Position numbers and translations under genes: made by a program
NCBI GenBank assembly: GCA_025175895.1
Contig: CM045993.1
Location: 48,302,621-48,366,620 of the forward strand
Direction of reading: 5' to 3'
Length of the DNA: 64,000 nucleotides
Source: Wurfbainia villosa
Lineage: Eukaryota > Streptophyta > Magnoliopsida > Zingiberales > Zingiberaceae
Notes under the pieces: model-generated
What the model was told of the DNA's origin: nothing
What the model saw: the letters and a program-made list of their open reading frames with translations, nothing else
Databases searched by the model: none
Part shown: piece after piece, positions 11,716 through 22,039 of the stretch
How the letters are laid out: each line of letters starts with the position of its first letter
Position numbering within the stretch: the first letter of the stretch is position 1

Positions 11716-13302
11716 CTAGCGTGAATATATCACGCTCTTAGGAACCCAAAATCTATTTGAGCTCCTAGGGTTAATTAGGTATTCCTTAGGGTTAACCTTA
11801 CGGATTGCCTCCCTAATAACCTTCTTAGTGGCCACCCTAGGTTTCCTAGAAACCCTAGCCACTAGGCACAAACCTTGGTCAACCTTAGGGATGACTTCCC
11901 TATTGACCTTGGACTTCCTAGACCAAGTTTGTGTTCCATAATCAAATGGAAAACTATGATAAGCCACCTTAGGCTTATGTTTGTGACCATAACCTTTCTT
12001 GCCCTTGTTTGACTTTTGTCTCTTAAGTCATAGGTGTTGACTCTTGGTCCTAGACTTTTGATCATTTGACCATTTAAATTGATTTTGTATATTCTTGAGG
12101 GTCTTTTCTAATATCTCAAGTCTTGACCTCCAGACTTGATTTTCCATCTCCAATTGCCCAATTTTCGAAGTTTTATTTAATCTTTGGGCATGGTTCTCCC
12201 TAGGCATATGTCTAATCCAATTATGGTTGAAACCTAGGTGCTCTTGTATTTTCCTAATAGATTTCCTAGGTATGGTTTTTCTAGGGACATTAGTCCCAAA
12301 TTTCTCCTTATTTTCAAAATAAAAATTCTTAGCTCCTAAACAAAAGAACTTGTTCCTATTAGCATGCTTTTCATAAATTGCAAGAGAATTGCATGCTTTT
12401 GTCAATTAAATAAAGAAGGAGCATTACAATGTACCTTAGGGTTTGCCTTAGAGGCTCCCCCTACATGTGATACTCCCTCTTGAGTCTTCTTGCTCCCCCT
12501 AGAGCATTGACTCCTATAGTGCCCCGTTTGATGGCACTTGAAGAAAATGATGTGCTTCTTGCTCCTTTGACTTTAGGCATCGGCATCCTTGACCTTTGGC
12601 GCCGGTGGACTTTTCTTGACCTTCTTTGGGAACTTACTCTTATAGTATCCAAATCCCTACACTCAAAAAACATAATATTATTTTTATTTTGATTTGAGGT
12701 GTTTGAGTTACCTAGGGTGGTGGTGAGGTTCTCTTGAGCTTGCTCTTCCTCTCTACCGGATGTAGATGGTTCTTCTTGTTGCTCCGGTATTGAGGATGCT
12801 CTAATTTCCTCCCCCTCAATCCTAGAGGTGGAGGTCTCCTCTAATTCTTCCTCTTCCTCTTTCTCCTTGAATGTTGATGGTCTCTCAACCTCTAAGTCCT
12901 CACATCCTCTTGAGTATGATGTCCTTGCCTCTTCGGTCCATTCCTCTTGGACCGGTGATGGACTTTCATGGAGTTTGGCCAAATCGCTCCAAAGCTCTTT
13001 GACATCCACCTAGGCTACACAAGAAGTCATTAGGAATTAAATCAATCTATGAAATTGATTACCTTCTTGTTTTTCTCAAATCCTTGGAGTTGATCCTCAC
13101 TCCATTTCTTCTTCTTGAGAAAGCCACCCTTTGGTCCTTTTGGATATTCGAATCCTTCCATTAATCAGGACCACTCCTCAAAATCCTTCATCATCAAAAA
13201 ATCTTCAATCCTTCTCTTCCAAGAATTGAAGCCTTCTCGTCCATAGAAAGCATATGGGACCGGAGTGTTGATATCCCATCCTAGTTGTTCTTGGACTTCC
13301 AT
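11716..13302 (-). pseudogene. gag: Broken gag of the gag-only element, copy 1
   Basis: Minus-strand gag, start codon at 13300-13302. The N-terminal DUF4219-like part reads VPYAFYGREGFNSWKRR and MMKDFEEWS, followed by an in-frame stop, a lysine-rich segment, and further stops near 13040. Frame 12461-13009 holds ELWSDLAKLHESPSP followed by a long acidic linker (runs of E, S and T). The zinc knuckle region is scrambled by frameshifts. Frames 12028-12405 and 11716-11967 carry a coiled-coil-like segment (QLEMENQVWRSRLEILEKT) and the terminal NPRSSNRFWVPKS. The central gag core is absent compared with the gag at 37003-38532. It cannot make a full product. Confidence 0.75.
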
Positions 13303-13353
13303 CTTCACCCTCTAGCATGCTCCCTTAGTTGTTAAACCTTGAAGAGCAGCCTC

Positions 13354-13365
13354 GCTCTGATACCA
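13354..13365 (-). promoter_or_regulatory. Primer binding site, initiator-Met type (internal 1)
   Basis: Minus-strand TGGTATCAGAGC, complementary to the 3' end of plant initiator tRNA-Met, two bases from the end of LTR B. This is the usual copia PBS. It shows that LTR B serves as the 5' LTR of internal region 1. Confidence 0.85.
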
Positions 13366-13367
13366 CT

Positions 13368-14869
13368 TGTTGGACATCGTTATAACGCTAGAGGGGGGGT
13401 GAATAGCGTGGTGCTATACTTAGATCGAGTTCGATCGCGTTCGTCTCTAGAAAACTCGTTATGGCCAGTGGAATAATAAAAGTAATAACAAAAAACAAGA
13501 ACTACATGCAAACACAATTGTTTAACGTGGCTCGGAACGTCAAGGTTCCTACTCCACGGTTGAGCTTAACAAGATCTAGTGATGCACACGTAACCACTAA
13601 TCAATAGATCCTTCTCGACACAAGTCGGAGGCGGAAAAACCCCTTAAAATAGTTTACAACAATAATCAACTAAATACAACAAGCAAATACAACAAAAGAA
13701 ATGCAAAGAAAACTTTACAATCGATCTTTTGAGAGCTTAATTGTTTGGTTGGTTGAGTGGCACTTTGAGACCCTGAATTACACCAGCAATTCGCCCCAAA
13801 AACTCCTCAAAGAACTATAATTTTTTCCTCCTTCATGAGCTCCATTTAAAGCTTCAACCTGTGCTGGAAAAAGTCAATTAGTCGACTGCTTGGGACCATC
13901 AGTCGATTGTTGCCACTATTGTCGTGAGACAATGGCTAGATCGACGCTGGAAAAATCCAATGGATCCATCATCAGTCAATTGATCAAGACCATCAGTCGA
14001 CTGCTCAAGCCTCCACTCACCTGCTAACCCTAGCAGTCGAGTCAGACTCCATTCTGTGCCCAAAAAACCGAGCATCAATCGACTGATCATAAGATCAGTC
14101 GACTTCCCACCTCTGGCAGTCGACTGTTTGGACACTTCCCGCAGTCAAATCCTTGTTGATTCATCCCGGTCAACTGCCATATGGCACCAGTCGACTGGTA
14201 CACCTCAAACATGAGGTTTTAGCCCATGTATGGTTCCCCCATACTTGCTAGACCACCCTTAGCCTAGACCTAAGCCTTCTAGCCACCTCCATCAGCCTCA
14301 CGCCTCTCGGATCCCGCCAAGTCATCCATGACTTGTTCATCCATCGTGCTAGCCTTTAGGTGCTTCCATCGACTATGTCATGCTAACGGTGTCTACACCG
14401 CCAAGGCACATTAGACTTATGCCGCCAAGACTCGGCTTGGACTTTACGCCGCCAACTATTGGACTTATCCTGCCAAGACTCCCGCTTGGACTTTACGTTG
14501 CCAATATCAAACCCCTTGGACTTCCCATCCCAAGACCCATGCTTGGACTTTTCCTTGCCAACCCATGTTGTACTTTACATGCCATGACCCATGCTTAGAC
14601 TTTTCCTTGCCAACCCATGTTGGGCTTTACATGCCAATACCCACGCTTGGACTTTTCCTTGCCAACCCATGTTGGACTTTCCATGCCAAGACCCATGCTT
14701 GGACTTTTCCAAATGCCAAGTGTCCACTTGGACTTTCCATACCAAGTACCCAAGACTTGGACTTTTCCCATGACAATCACATTGTCATATGTTTTTGTCG
14801 AACATCAAAACATCTCTCGAGTCAAGCTCGAGTCCTGGTCAATCGTCACCTAGGGCGATTGCACCAACA
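13368..14869 (-). mobile_element. LTR B (middle LTR) of the gag-only tandem element
   Basis: 1502 bp, plus-strand ends TGTTGGACATCG and GCACCAACA. It contains the C-tract hairpin motif (13389-13411), GTCGAC palindromes (about 13870-14195), a minus-strand TATA-like TTTAAATGG near 13843, and a 52-bp (2 x 26) repeat present three times at about 14530-14710. Its first 150 bases differ clearly from LTRs A and C, which resemble each other there. Confidence 0.85.
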
Positions 14870-16708
14870 ATCTCCCCATTTTTCATGTTTGACAAAAAGT
14901 AAACAAACCATTGAGTTCGACCACTAACTCAAATCTCCTTACCAATTTCCCAAGTTGGTAATTTTACCTTCTCCCCCAAAACATTCTACCCCTTTTTGAC
15001 TAACATCAAAAAGGTTCTCTTCAAGGAGGTCAATGTCTCATATCCAATGCTATCTTACAATCTCCCCCTTGGTACAAAAATACCTAGAATGCCTACCATC
15101 TTCCAAGTGATAAGTCCAATATCACTCAAGAGGGGCAATCCTATACACTCTCCCAATTTCCATATTGGGTCTCTCAAAATTTCATTTTCCCCCTCATGTG
15201 GAAAATTACAATCCATAATCCCATGATGGATACCTCCCCCTAAAGGCTTGATCCCCCTTGACCATTGCACCAACAATGCCCTTGGAAAGTCCCTAAGCCA
15301 ATAGGAACTCTAAACTATCAAAAATAAGGTTAAAAATCCAAAAACAAAATTTCCTACCCTTAAATTTGATACATCATCCAAACACCTCTCCTAATCCATA
15401 TCCAATGAATTTTAACCCTTTATAATGCTTCCCAAAGCATATCCTAGGGTCAGAAGTGGTTAGGGACCTTAACCATAGCTGAACACGGGCTAAACATATC
15501 TTGTTTTCTCGAAATAAGCATTGGCAGTCGACTGCCACTCTCATCAGTCAACTATCACCCAGGGTAGTCGACTGATAACTGAAATATCAAAATTTTAGTT
15601 AATAGAAACGAAATTCAAAAAATCATAAGTATTTATACATAATTCGAAAAATCATGAAAATTCATACGTATAATACTTATAGCTAAAACAATGAGTGAAA
15701 ATGATAGAAAAATATTTTACCCATAAAATATTAAAATTGATACAAAATCCAAAAGTGAATAAAAACTTCAAAGTTTTGGCTCACTTTGTATCAATCTCAT
15801 CAATGGTGATTGCTATCAAAAGTTAGACTTCACCAAGGTTTTTCAAAGAGGATTTTAAAATGTTTTCAAAATCTTATTTTGGATCATATTCCTTGGGCTC
15901 AATGTACAAGATTTGTACACAAGCTTTCCCAATGATCCAAAATTAAGATAAGATGAATTTTAGTTCATCTAGATGCAAAAACTATGCACCTTGAACTTAA
16001 CTCATATCCTATCATCTCACATGTATTTAGGGTGTATAAATACACATACATGTCAATTTAGATATGAGATGTGGGTTTTGGTTATCTTAATCTAGCGTTT
16101 CATGCATTTTTCTAAGGCAACTCTACTTGATTCCCTTATAAATGGGACTCCAAGTCATGCCAAAGTCCTTAAATCAATTTCAATTAATTTAAATGTATGA
16201 AGTATGATCATGGCATAAATGATATCATAAGTAAACATGGCCAATGATCATGATGTCATGGCATATGATTAAATCAAAAACACATGACATTTAATCCTTA
16301 ATTCTAAACATGATAATGACATATAAATGATAAAAATAATCATGATGTCGTGGCATGTTATATGGAAAATAAACCATGACATATAAAATGCATACGTATA
16401 ATAATACCTAAATTTTAATATTAGTTGTCATTTGTAATAATTAGATTTATTTTGCCATATTACTACATATCTCCCAAGTGTGCCAAAAACCCAAAATGAC
16501 ACACTCTGACCTCTAATCCTAAATTGTGCCAATTTAATTGATTTTTCATATATCCAAAAATGTATTGGGACATCCTAAATTCTTTTAGGATCATAAGATC
16601 AACCTTATTTCCAAGGTACCCATAACCTTGAAAATTACCTAAAGTCCCACCTTTACCATGGCTGAGTTAACTACCCATCCAATCAAGGTTGGCACACCCT
16701 AAACCCAT
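14870..16708 (-). other. Internal 2: purine tract and 3' untranslated region
   Basis: Homologue of 9877-11715. The purine tract (plus-strand ATCTCCCCATTTTT, 14870-14883) has a base change relative to copy 1. AT-rich, with CTCCCCCT blocks near 15060 and 15230-15255, GTCGAC motifs near 15525-15575 and the ATGTCATGGCAT variant near 16253. I see no gene. Confidence 0.7.
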
Positions 16709-18385
16709 CTAGCGTGAATATATCACGCTATTAGGAACCCAAAATCTATTTGAGCTCCTAGGGTTAATTAGGTATTCCTTACGGATGACCTCCCTAGATA
16801 CCCTTCTAATGACCCTCCTAGGCTTGGTAGCCTTGGTCATTGTGGTCATGCCATGGTTAACCTTAGGGATTGCCTCCCTAATAACCTTCTTAGTGGCCAC
16901 CCTAGGTTTCCTAGAAACCCTAGCCACTAGGAACAGACCTTGGTCAACCTTAGGGATGACTTCCCTATTGACCTTGGTCTTCCTAGACCAAGTTTGTGTT
17001 CCATAATCAAATGGAACACTATGATAAGCCACCTTAGGCTTATGTTTGTGACCATAACCTTTCTTTCCCTTGTTTGACTTTTGTCTCTTAAGTCATAGGT
17101 GTTGACTCTTGGTCCTAGACTTTTGATCATTTGACCCTTTAAATTGATTTTGTATATTCTTGAGGGTCTTTTCTAATATCTCAAGTCTTGACCTCAAGAC
17201 TTGATTTTCCATCTCCAATTGCCCAATTTTTGAAGTTTGATGTGGTATTTGGGCATGGTTCTCCCTAGGCATATGTCTAGTCCATTTAGGGTTGAAACCT
17301 AGGTGCTCTTGTATTTTTCCTAATATATTCCCTAGGTATGGTTTTTCTATGGACATTAGTCCCAAATTTCTCCTTATTTTCAAAATGAAAATTCTTAGCT
17401 CCTAAACAAAAGTACTTGTTCCTATTATCATGTTTTTCATAAATTGCAAGAGAATTAAAATTCCTAGCATGCTTTTGTCTATTAACTAAAGAAGGAGCAT
17501 TACAATGTACCTTAGGATTTGCCTTAGAGGCTCCCCCTACATGTGATACTCCCTCTTGAGTCTTCTTGCTCCCCCTAGAGCATTGACTCCTATAGTGCCC
17601 CTTTTGATGGCACTTGAAGCAAATGATGTGCTCCTTGCTCCTTTGACTTTGGGCATCGGCATCCTTGACCATTAGCGCCGGTGGACTTTTCTTTACCTTC
17701 TTTGGGCACTTACTCTTATAGTTCTCAAATTCCCTACACTCAAAACACATAATATTATTTTTATTTTGAATTGAGGTGTTTGAGTTACCTAGGGTGGTAG
17801 TGAGGTTCTCTTGAGCTTGCTCTTCCTCTCTACCGGATGTAATGGTTCTTCTTGTTGCTCCGGTGTTGAGGATGCTCTAATTTCCTCCCCCTCAATTCTT
17901 GAGGTGGAGGTCTCCTCCAATTCTTCCACTTCCTCTTCCTCCTTGGATGTTGATGGTCTCTCAACCTCCAAGTCCTCACATCCTCGTGAGGATGATGTGC
18001 TTGCCTCTTCGGTCCATTCCTGTTGGACCGGTGATGGACTTTCATGGAGCTTGGCCAAATCGCTCCAAAGCTCTTTGGCATCCATGCACTCACCTAGGAT
18101 ACACAAGAATTCATTGGGAATTAAATCAAAAATGAAATTTATTACCTTCTTGTTTTTCTCAAATCTTTGGAGTTGATCCTCAATCCATTTCTTCTTCTTG
18201 AGGAAGCCACCCTTTGGTCCTTTTGGATATTCGAATCCTTCCATTAATAAGGACTACTCCTCAAAATCCTTCATCATCAAAAAATCTTCAATCCTTCTCT
18301 TCCAATAATTGAAGCCTTCTCATCCATAGAAAGCATATGGGACCGGCGTGTTGATATCCCATCCTAGTTGTTCTTGGACATCCAT
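16709..18385 (-). pseudogene. gag: Broken gag of the gag-only element, copy 2
   Basis: Minus strand, start at 18383-18385. N-terminal VPYAFYG, a stop, then EGFNYWKRRIEDFLMMKDFEE and a second stop; 17789-18244 continues with a lysine-rich part, ELWSDLAKLHESPSP and the acidic linker. Frame 17286-17750 has two zinc knuckles: CFECREFENYKSKC, where the usual His is Asn, and CFKCHQKGHYRSQC, a perfect CX2CX4HX4C. Frames 17093-17383 and 16709-17032 give the coiled-coil-like segment and the terminal NPRSSNRFWVPNS. As in copy 1 the central UBN2-type gag core is missing, so that loss predates the two copies. Frameshifts make it non-functional, but it is better preserved than copy 1. Confidence 0.8.
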
Positions 18386-18436
18386 CTTCACCCTGTAGCG
18401 TGCTCTCTTAGTTGTTAAACCTTGAAGAGCGGCCTC

Positions 18437-18448
18437 GCTCTGATACCA
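18437..18448 (-). promoter_or_regulatory. Primer binding site, initiator-Met type (internal 2)
   Basis: Minus-strand TGGTATCAGAGC next to LTR C, same as at 13354-13365. It defines LTR C as the 5' LTR of the array. Confidence 0.85.
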
Positions 18449-18964
18449 CTTGTAGGGGATCGTTGGAACGCTAGAGGGGGGTGAATAGCGTCGTGCTATG
18501 CGTCGATGGAATTCGATTGCGTTCGACTCTACAAAACTTGTTATGCACAGCGGAATAATGATAGTAATAATGAAAAACAAGAGAAACACGCAAACACAAT
18601 TGTTTAATGTGGTTCGGAACCTCAATATTCCTACTCCACGGTTGAGCTTAATGAGCTCTAGTGATGCACACGCAACCACTAATCAATAACTACTTCTCGA
18701 CACAAGTCAAAGGGGGAGAAACCCCTTACAATAGTTTACAATAACAATAAACTAAATACAACAAGCAAATACAAGCAAATACAACAAAAGAAATGCAAAG
18801 AAAACTTTACAATCGATCTTTTGAAAGCTTGCTTATTTGGTTGGTTGAGTGGCACTTGGAGACCCTTAATTACACGAGCAATTCACCCCAAAAAATCCTC
18901 AAAGAACCATAATTTTTTCCTCCTTCAAGAGCTCCATTTAAAGCTTTAACCTGTGTTGGAAAAA

Positions 18965-19310
18965 GTCGATCAGTCGACTATTTCCATTGTTGTCGTGAGA
19001 CAACGGCTAGATCAACGCTGGAAAAATCCAACGGATCCATCATCAGTCGACTGATCATGACCATCAGTCAACTGCTCAAGCCTCCACTCGACTGCTAACC
19101 CTAACAGTCGAGTCAGACTCCATTCTATGCCCGAAAAATCGAGCACCAGTCGACTGATCACAAGATCAGTCGACTGCTCGGTCCAGCAGACGACTGCTCA
19201 CCTCTGGCAGTCAACTACCCACCTCTAGCAGTCGACTGCCCACCTCCCACAGTCAAACCCTAGTTGATTCATCCCAGTCGACTGTCATATGACACTAGTC
19301 GACTAGCACA
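18965..19310. repeat. GTCGAC palindrome cluster in LTR C
   Basis: About a dozen full or one-mismatch copies of CAGTCGACTG (for example near 18973, 19046, 19148, 19167, 19230, 19276). In the LTR's own direction the cluster lies just upstream of the TATA-like box, the position of a U3 enhancer. Equivalent clusters occur in LTRs A, B and D and at 21660-21995. Confidence 0.8.
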
Positions 19311-19499
19311 CCTCAAACATGAAGTTTTAGCCCAAGTATGCTTCCCCCATACTTGCAAGACCACCCTTAGCTTAGACCTAAGCCTTCTAGCTACCTCCAT
19401 CAGCCTCACGCCTCTTGGATCCCTCCAAGTCATTCATGACTTATTCATCCATCACGCTAGCCTTCAGGTGGTTCCATCAGCTATGTCATGCTAACGGTG

Positions 19500-19830
19500 T
19501 CTACACCGCCAAGGCACATTGGACTTACGCCGCCAAGACTCAGCTTGGACTTTACTCCGCCAACCATTGGACTTATGCTGCCAAGACTCTCACTTGGACT
19601 TTACGCCGCCAAGATCAAACCCCTTGGACTTCCCATGCCAAGACCCATGCTTGGACTTTTCCTTGCCAACCCATGTTGGACTTTACATGCCAAGACCCAT
19701 GCTTGGACTTTTCCTTGCCAATGCATGTTGGACTTTACATGCCAAGACTCATGCTTGGAATTTTCCAAATGCCAAATGTCCCACTTGGACTTTACATGCC
19801 AAGTACCCAAGACTTGGACTTTTCCCATGA
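19500..19830. repeat. 26-bp minisatellite in LTR C
   Basis: Repeated units of the form TTGGACTTT, six variable bases, GCCAA(G/C), then (A)CCCATGC. Alternating units give a 52-bp higher-order period. Related arrays are at about 7240-7475, 14395-14770 and 41160-41360. Confidence 0.8.
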
Positions 19831-21041
19831 CAATCACATTGTCATATGTTTTTGTCGAACATCAAAACATCTCTCGAGTCAAGCTCGAGTCCTGGTCAAT
19901 CGTGACCTGGGCCGATTGCACCAACAATGTCGTGCCACTTAGGCCACACTGTGGTCATGGTAGCGAGTGGGGTGTTTAGGTATGACCATGCATTTGCATT
20001 GCCATGTGTCAGGGCATTTGCATATATATACATATACATATCTATGTATATATATGTGTGTGAGTGTGATCAGTATATATAGACATAACCTATATATGCT
20101 TGTTGTGTTGTTGCATTTGATTGTGATATATTTGCTGCATTTGGTTGTACATCATCTTGCATGTTATTTGCATGATCTATTCTATTGTGTGTGGGATACT
20201 AGTGTACGAGTTGATTGGATGGTTGTACACATCTGACCAGTATCATGATGTTGAGTAGTTTGGACCAGGTTCGTTGTTGTATAAATCATAGAATGTTCGT
20301 AAGGCGGTTGTTGATTACAGAGGTAGTATTGTTCATCCTTATTGTATAAGTTATACTGTGGTGTATGTATTCAGGTTGTATGAGTTGTAGCATTGCAGAG
20401 CTCTAGGTATGTCAGTACCTTGTGTTGTTCAGTTGATCTTTTATTATAGGCATTGGTTATATTATACTGGTGTTTATCTGCTGACCTCCATAGGTATATA
20501 TATTGATCTCCATACATACACCTGTTGATCTCTATATGTTTATATTGTTGTTTATGCACTATCTATCATATTTCCACTGAGTTTTATACTCACCACCATA
20601 GACCGTGGGTTTTTTTGTCGCCCAAGTAACAGGTAGAAGATTCCTAGGATGCTCGGAGCTCCACCAGCTGATCCCATCTCACACCGAGGGTATGGATTAT
20701 ATTCCATATCATTGTTTTATTTTGGATTGTTAGTTTTGGGGATTTTATTCTACGTTGTTTCTGCATTCGGAGTGTATAGTTGTATTGTATGTATTTTGCC
20801 TTGACAATGGATTTTTATTGGATGTTGGTTTCAATCATGTTTCTTGTTGTGTCAAAGTCGTACCGGTACGCATGTATTTGAGTCTGTGTATTTTTATTAT
20901 TGTTGGTGTATTCCACTGTGTTTTATGGCTTATCTATGATAGCAACTATGTGGCCCATGTATTGGTATTATATCTTATATTGTCACAAGAGGGTACCGTC
21001 CGGTCAAGGGATAAAATATACTCTCGGGGCATGACAGGGCT

Positions 21042-21514
21042 TCACAAAGATAGCAACCCCTTGAGGTTTGACAATCAGAAAAAGAAACTTGGCTAGGAAT
21101 AGGGTAATCCGGTGTAGCTCCAAAAGGTGACATAGGATAAAATAGATATCCTACCTACATGAACAACCATTGAGAGTTAGGAGTAAGACATATGTTTATA
21201 ATCATTTAGGTGAAATCGAAATCTTAGAATCATTCCCGTCAGCCATAATAGAGATCTAGTGACAGTGATGTCCTTGTAAAAGCGATCTTCCAATCCTCTC
21301 ATTTTCCTTTCGACCCTTTTTGCTTATCAAACACCTAATTTGGTCTAAAACATCTATATTCACTTAGTAAACAAGTACTCGATTACCAGTCCCTATGGGA
21401 TTGATATTTTATTACTTGACGACAATTGTGGACTCGTGGGCATTGAGTGTGAGAGTGCACCTCAAGTCCTTGGTGATCTAGGCTGAAGATTTGGGGTTGT
21501 GCTTGCATGCATCA
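21042..21514 (+). mobile_element. Athila/Tat-type LTR, right part (plus strand)
   Basis: Continuation of 2828-3755 after the nested solo LTR. It contains the block AGTCCCTATGGGATTGAT followed by TTTTATTACTTGACGACA near 21390-21425, matching the U5 of the minus-strand LTR at 1368-1500, and ends GCATGCATCA at 21514. No PBS follows, so this is a 3' or solo LTR. Confidence 0.65.
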
Positions 21515-22039
21515 ACGTGAGGCTGACTGAGGTGGCTAGAAGACTTAGGTCTAGGATATGGGTGAGTATCAAGTATGAGGGGATCATACATGGGTCAAAC
21601 CTCTTGTTTGATGTTTACCTTTCGATTGGCTGAGTGTTTGACACTTGGGAGCCTAGTTGACTCAAAGCAGTCAACTATAATTATGACCAGTCACTGGTCA
21701 TTGAGTCACTGAGCCTCGACTACTCGGTTGAGGTTATGGCAGTCGACTGCCATGTATGGGTAGTTGACTTGCCTTGAGCAGTCGACTGCCATGGATGGGT
21801 AGTGGACTGATCATGAGTGGCTAGAGCACAGAAGCTCTTGTAGTGGATTGGGTAGTCAACTAACAATGCAGCAGTCGACTGGTGGTAAGGGCAGTTGACT
21901 GCTGAGGTATTTGTTGGGCGAGTCCAATGTGGATTAAGTCCGTTGTGAGACAACGACATTGTGGATAGTCGATTGGTGCCTTTTGTTAGTCGACTACTGG
22001 GCCCGAATTGAGTCTACTACGGGTTATAAAAGGAGTAAC
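21515..22039 (+). mobile_element. Fragment of a gag-only-family LTR, left part
   Basis: Plus-strand LTR piece related to LTRs A-D: it matches, in reverse, the region around 40850-40890 (TAGAAGACTTAGGTCTAG against CTAGACTTAAGCCTTCTAG). It has GTCGAC-type palindromes at about 21660-21995 and a TATA box TATAAAA at 22025-22031. Its 5' end is missing. The CACTA transposon interrupts it at 22039. Confidence 0.65.

Larger units (their letters stand above)
6242..19926 (-). mobile_element. Tandem gag-only LTR retrotransposon (three LTRs, two internal regions)
   Basis: Order on the plus strand: LTR A (6242-9876, itself interrupted), internal 1 (9877-13367), LTR B (13368-14869), internal 2 (14870-18450), LTR C (18451-19926). 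All parts read on the minus strand. Each internal region has a copia-type PBS (TGGTATCAGAGC) at its right end, a purine tract at its left end, and a broken gag gene but no protease, integrase, reverse transcriptase or RNase H. It is therefore non-autonomous, like elements called TR-GAG or LARD. Flanks AAGTC (6237-6241) and ATGTC (19927-19931) look like a target duplication with one mismatch, so the whole array sits in one insertion site in the solo LTR. The left terminus TG has become TA. Confidence 0.8.
18451..19926 (-). mobile_element. LTR C (5' LTR) of the gag-only tandem element
   Basis: 1476 bp, plus-strand ends TGTAGGGGATCG and GCACCAACA. From the PBS outward it has the C-tract hairpin motif (18470-18489), a minus-strand TATA-like TTTAAATGG near 18930-18938, a dense GTCGAC palindrome cluster (about 18965-19310), and a 26-bp repeat array (about 19500-19830). 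The frames at 19415-19979 are translations of that array, not genes. Confidence 0.85.
3756..21036 (+). mobile_element. Tekay/Del-like gypsy solo LTR, split by a nested element
   Basis: Starts TGTAAGATACCG at 3756 and ends GGGGCATGACA at 21036, flanked by a perfect five-base duplication GGGCT (3751-3755 and 21037-21041). Its own sequence is 3756-6241 plus 19932-21036, about 3.6 kb; the rest is an inserted gag-only element. TGTAAGA and GGGCATGACA termini, a TTTAAATAGG promoter-like motif at 3951-3960, and absence of any PBS, gag or pol between the ends fit a solo LTR left by LTR-LTR recombination of a Tekay/Del-type chromovirus. The small open frames inside it (for example 5851-6246) have no recognisable protein. 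A (TA)-rich microsatellite lies near 20025-20060. Confidence 0.75.

Noticed and set aside
13354..13365. Possible tRNA gene remnant at TGGTATCAGAGC sites
   Set aside because: Only the 12 bases complementary to a tRNA 3' end are present; these are primer binding sites next to LTR ends.
19415..19979. Overlapping open frames of up to 175 codons
   Set aside because: They are translations of the 26-bp minisatellite in LTR C; similar frames appear in LTRs A, B and D.
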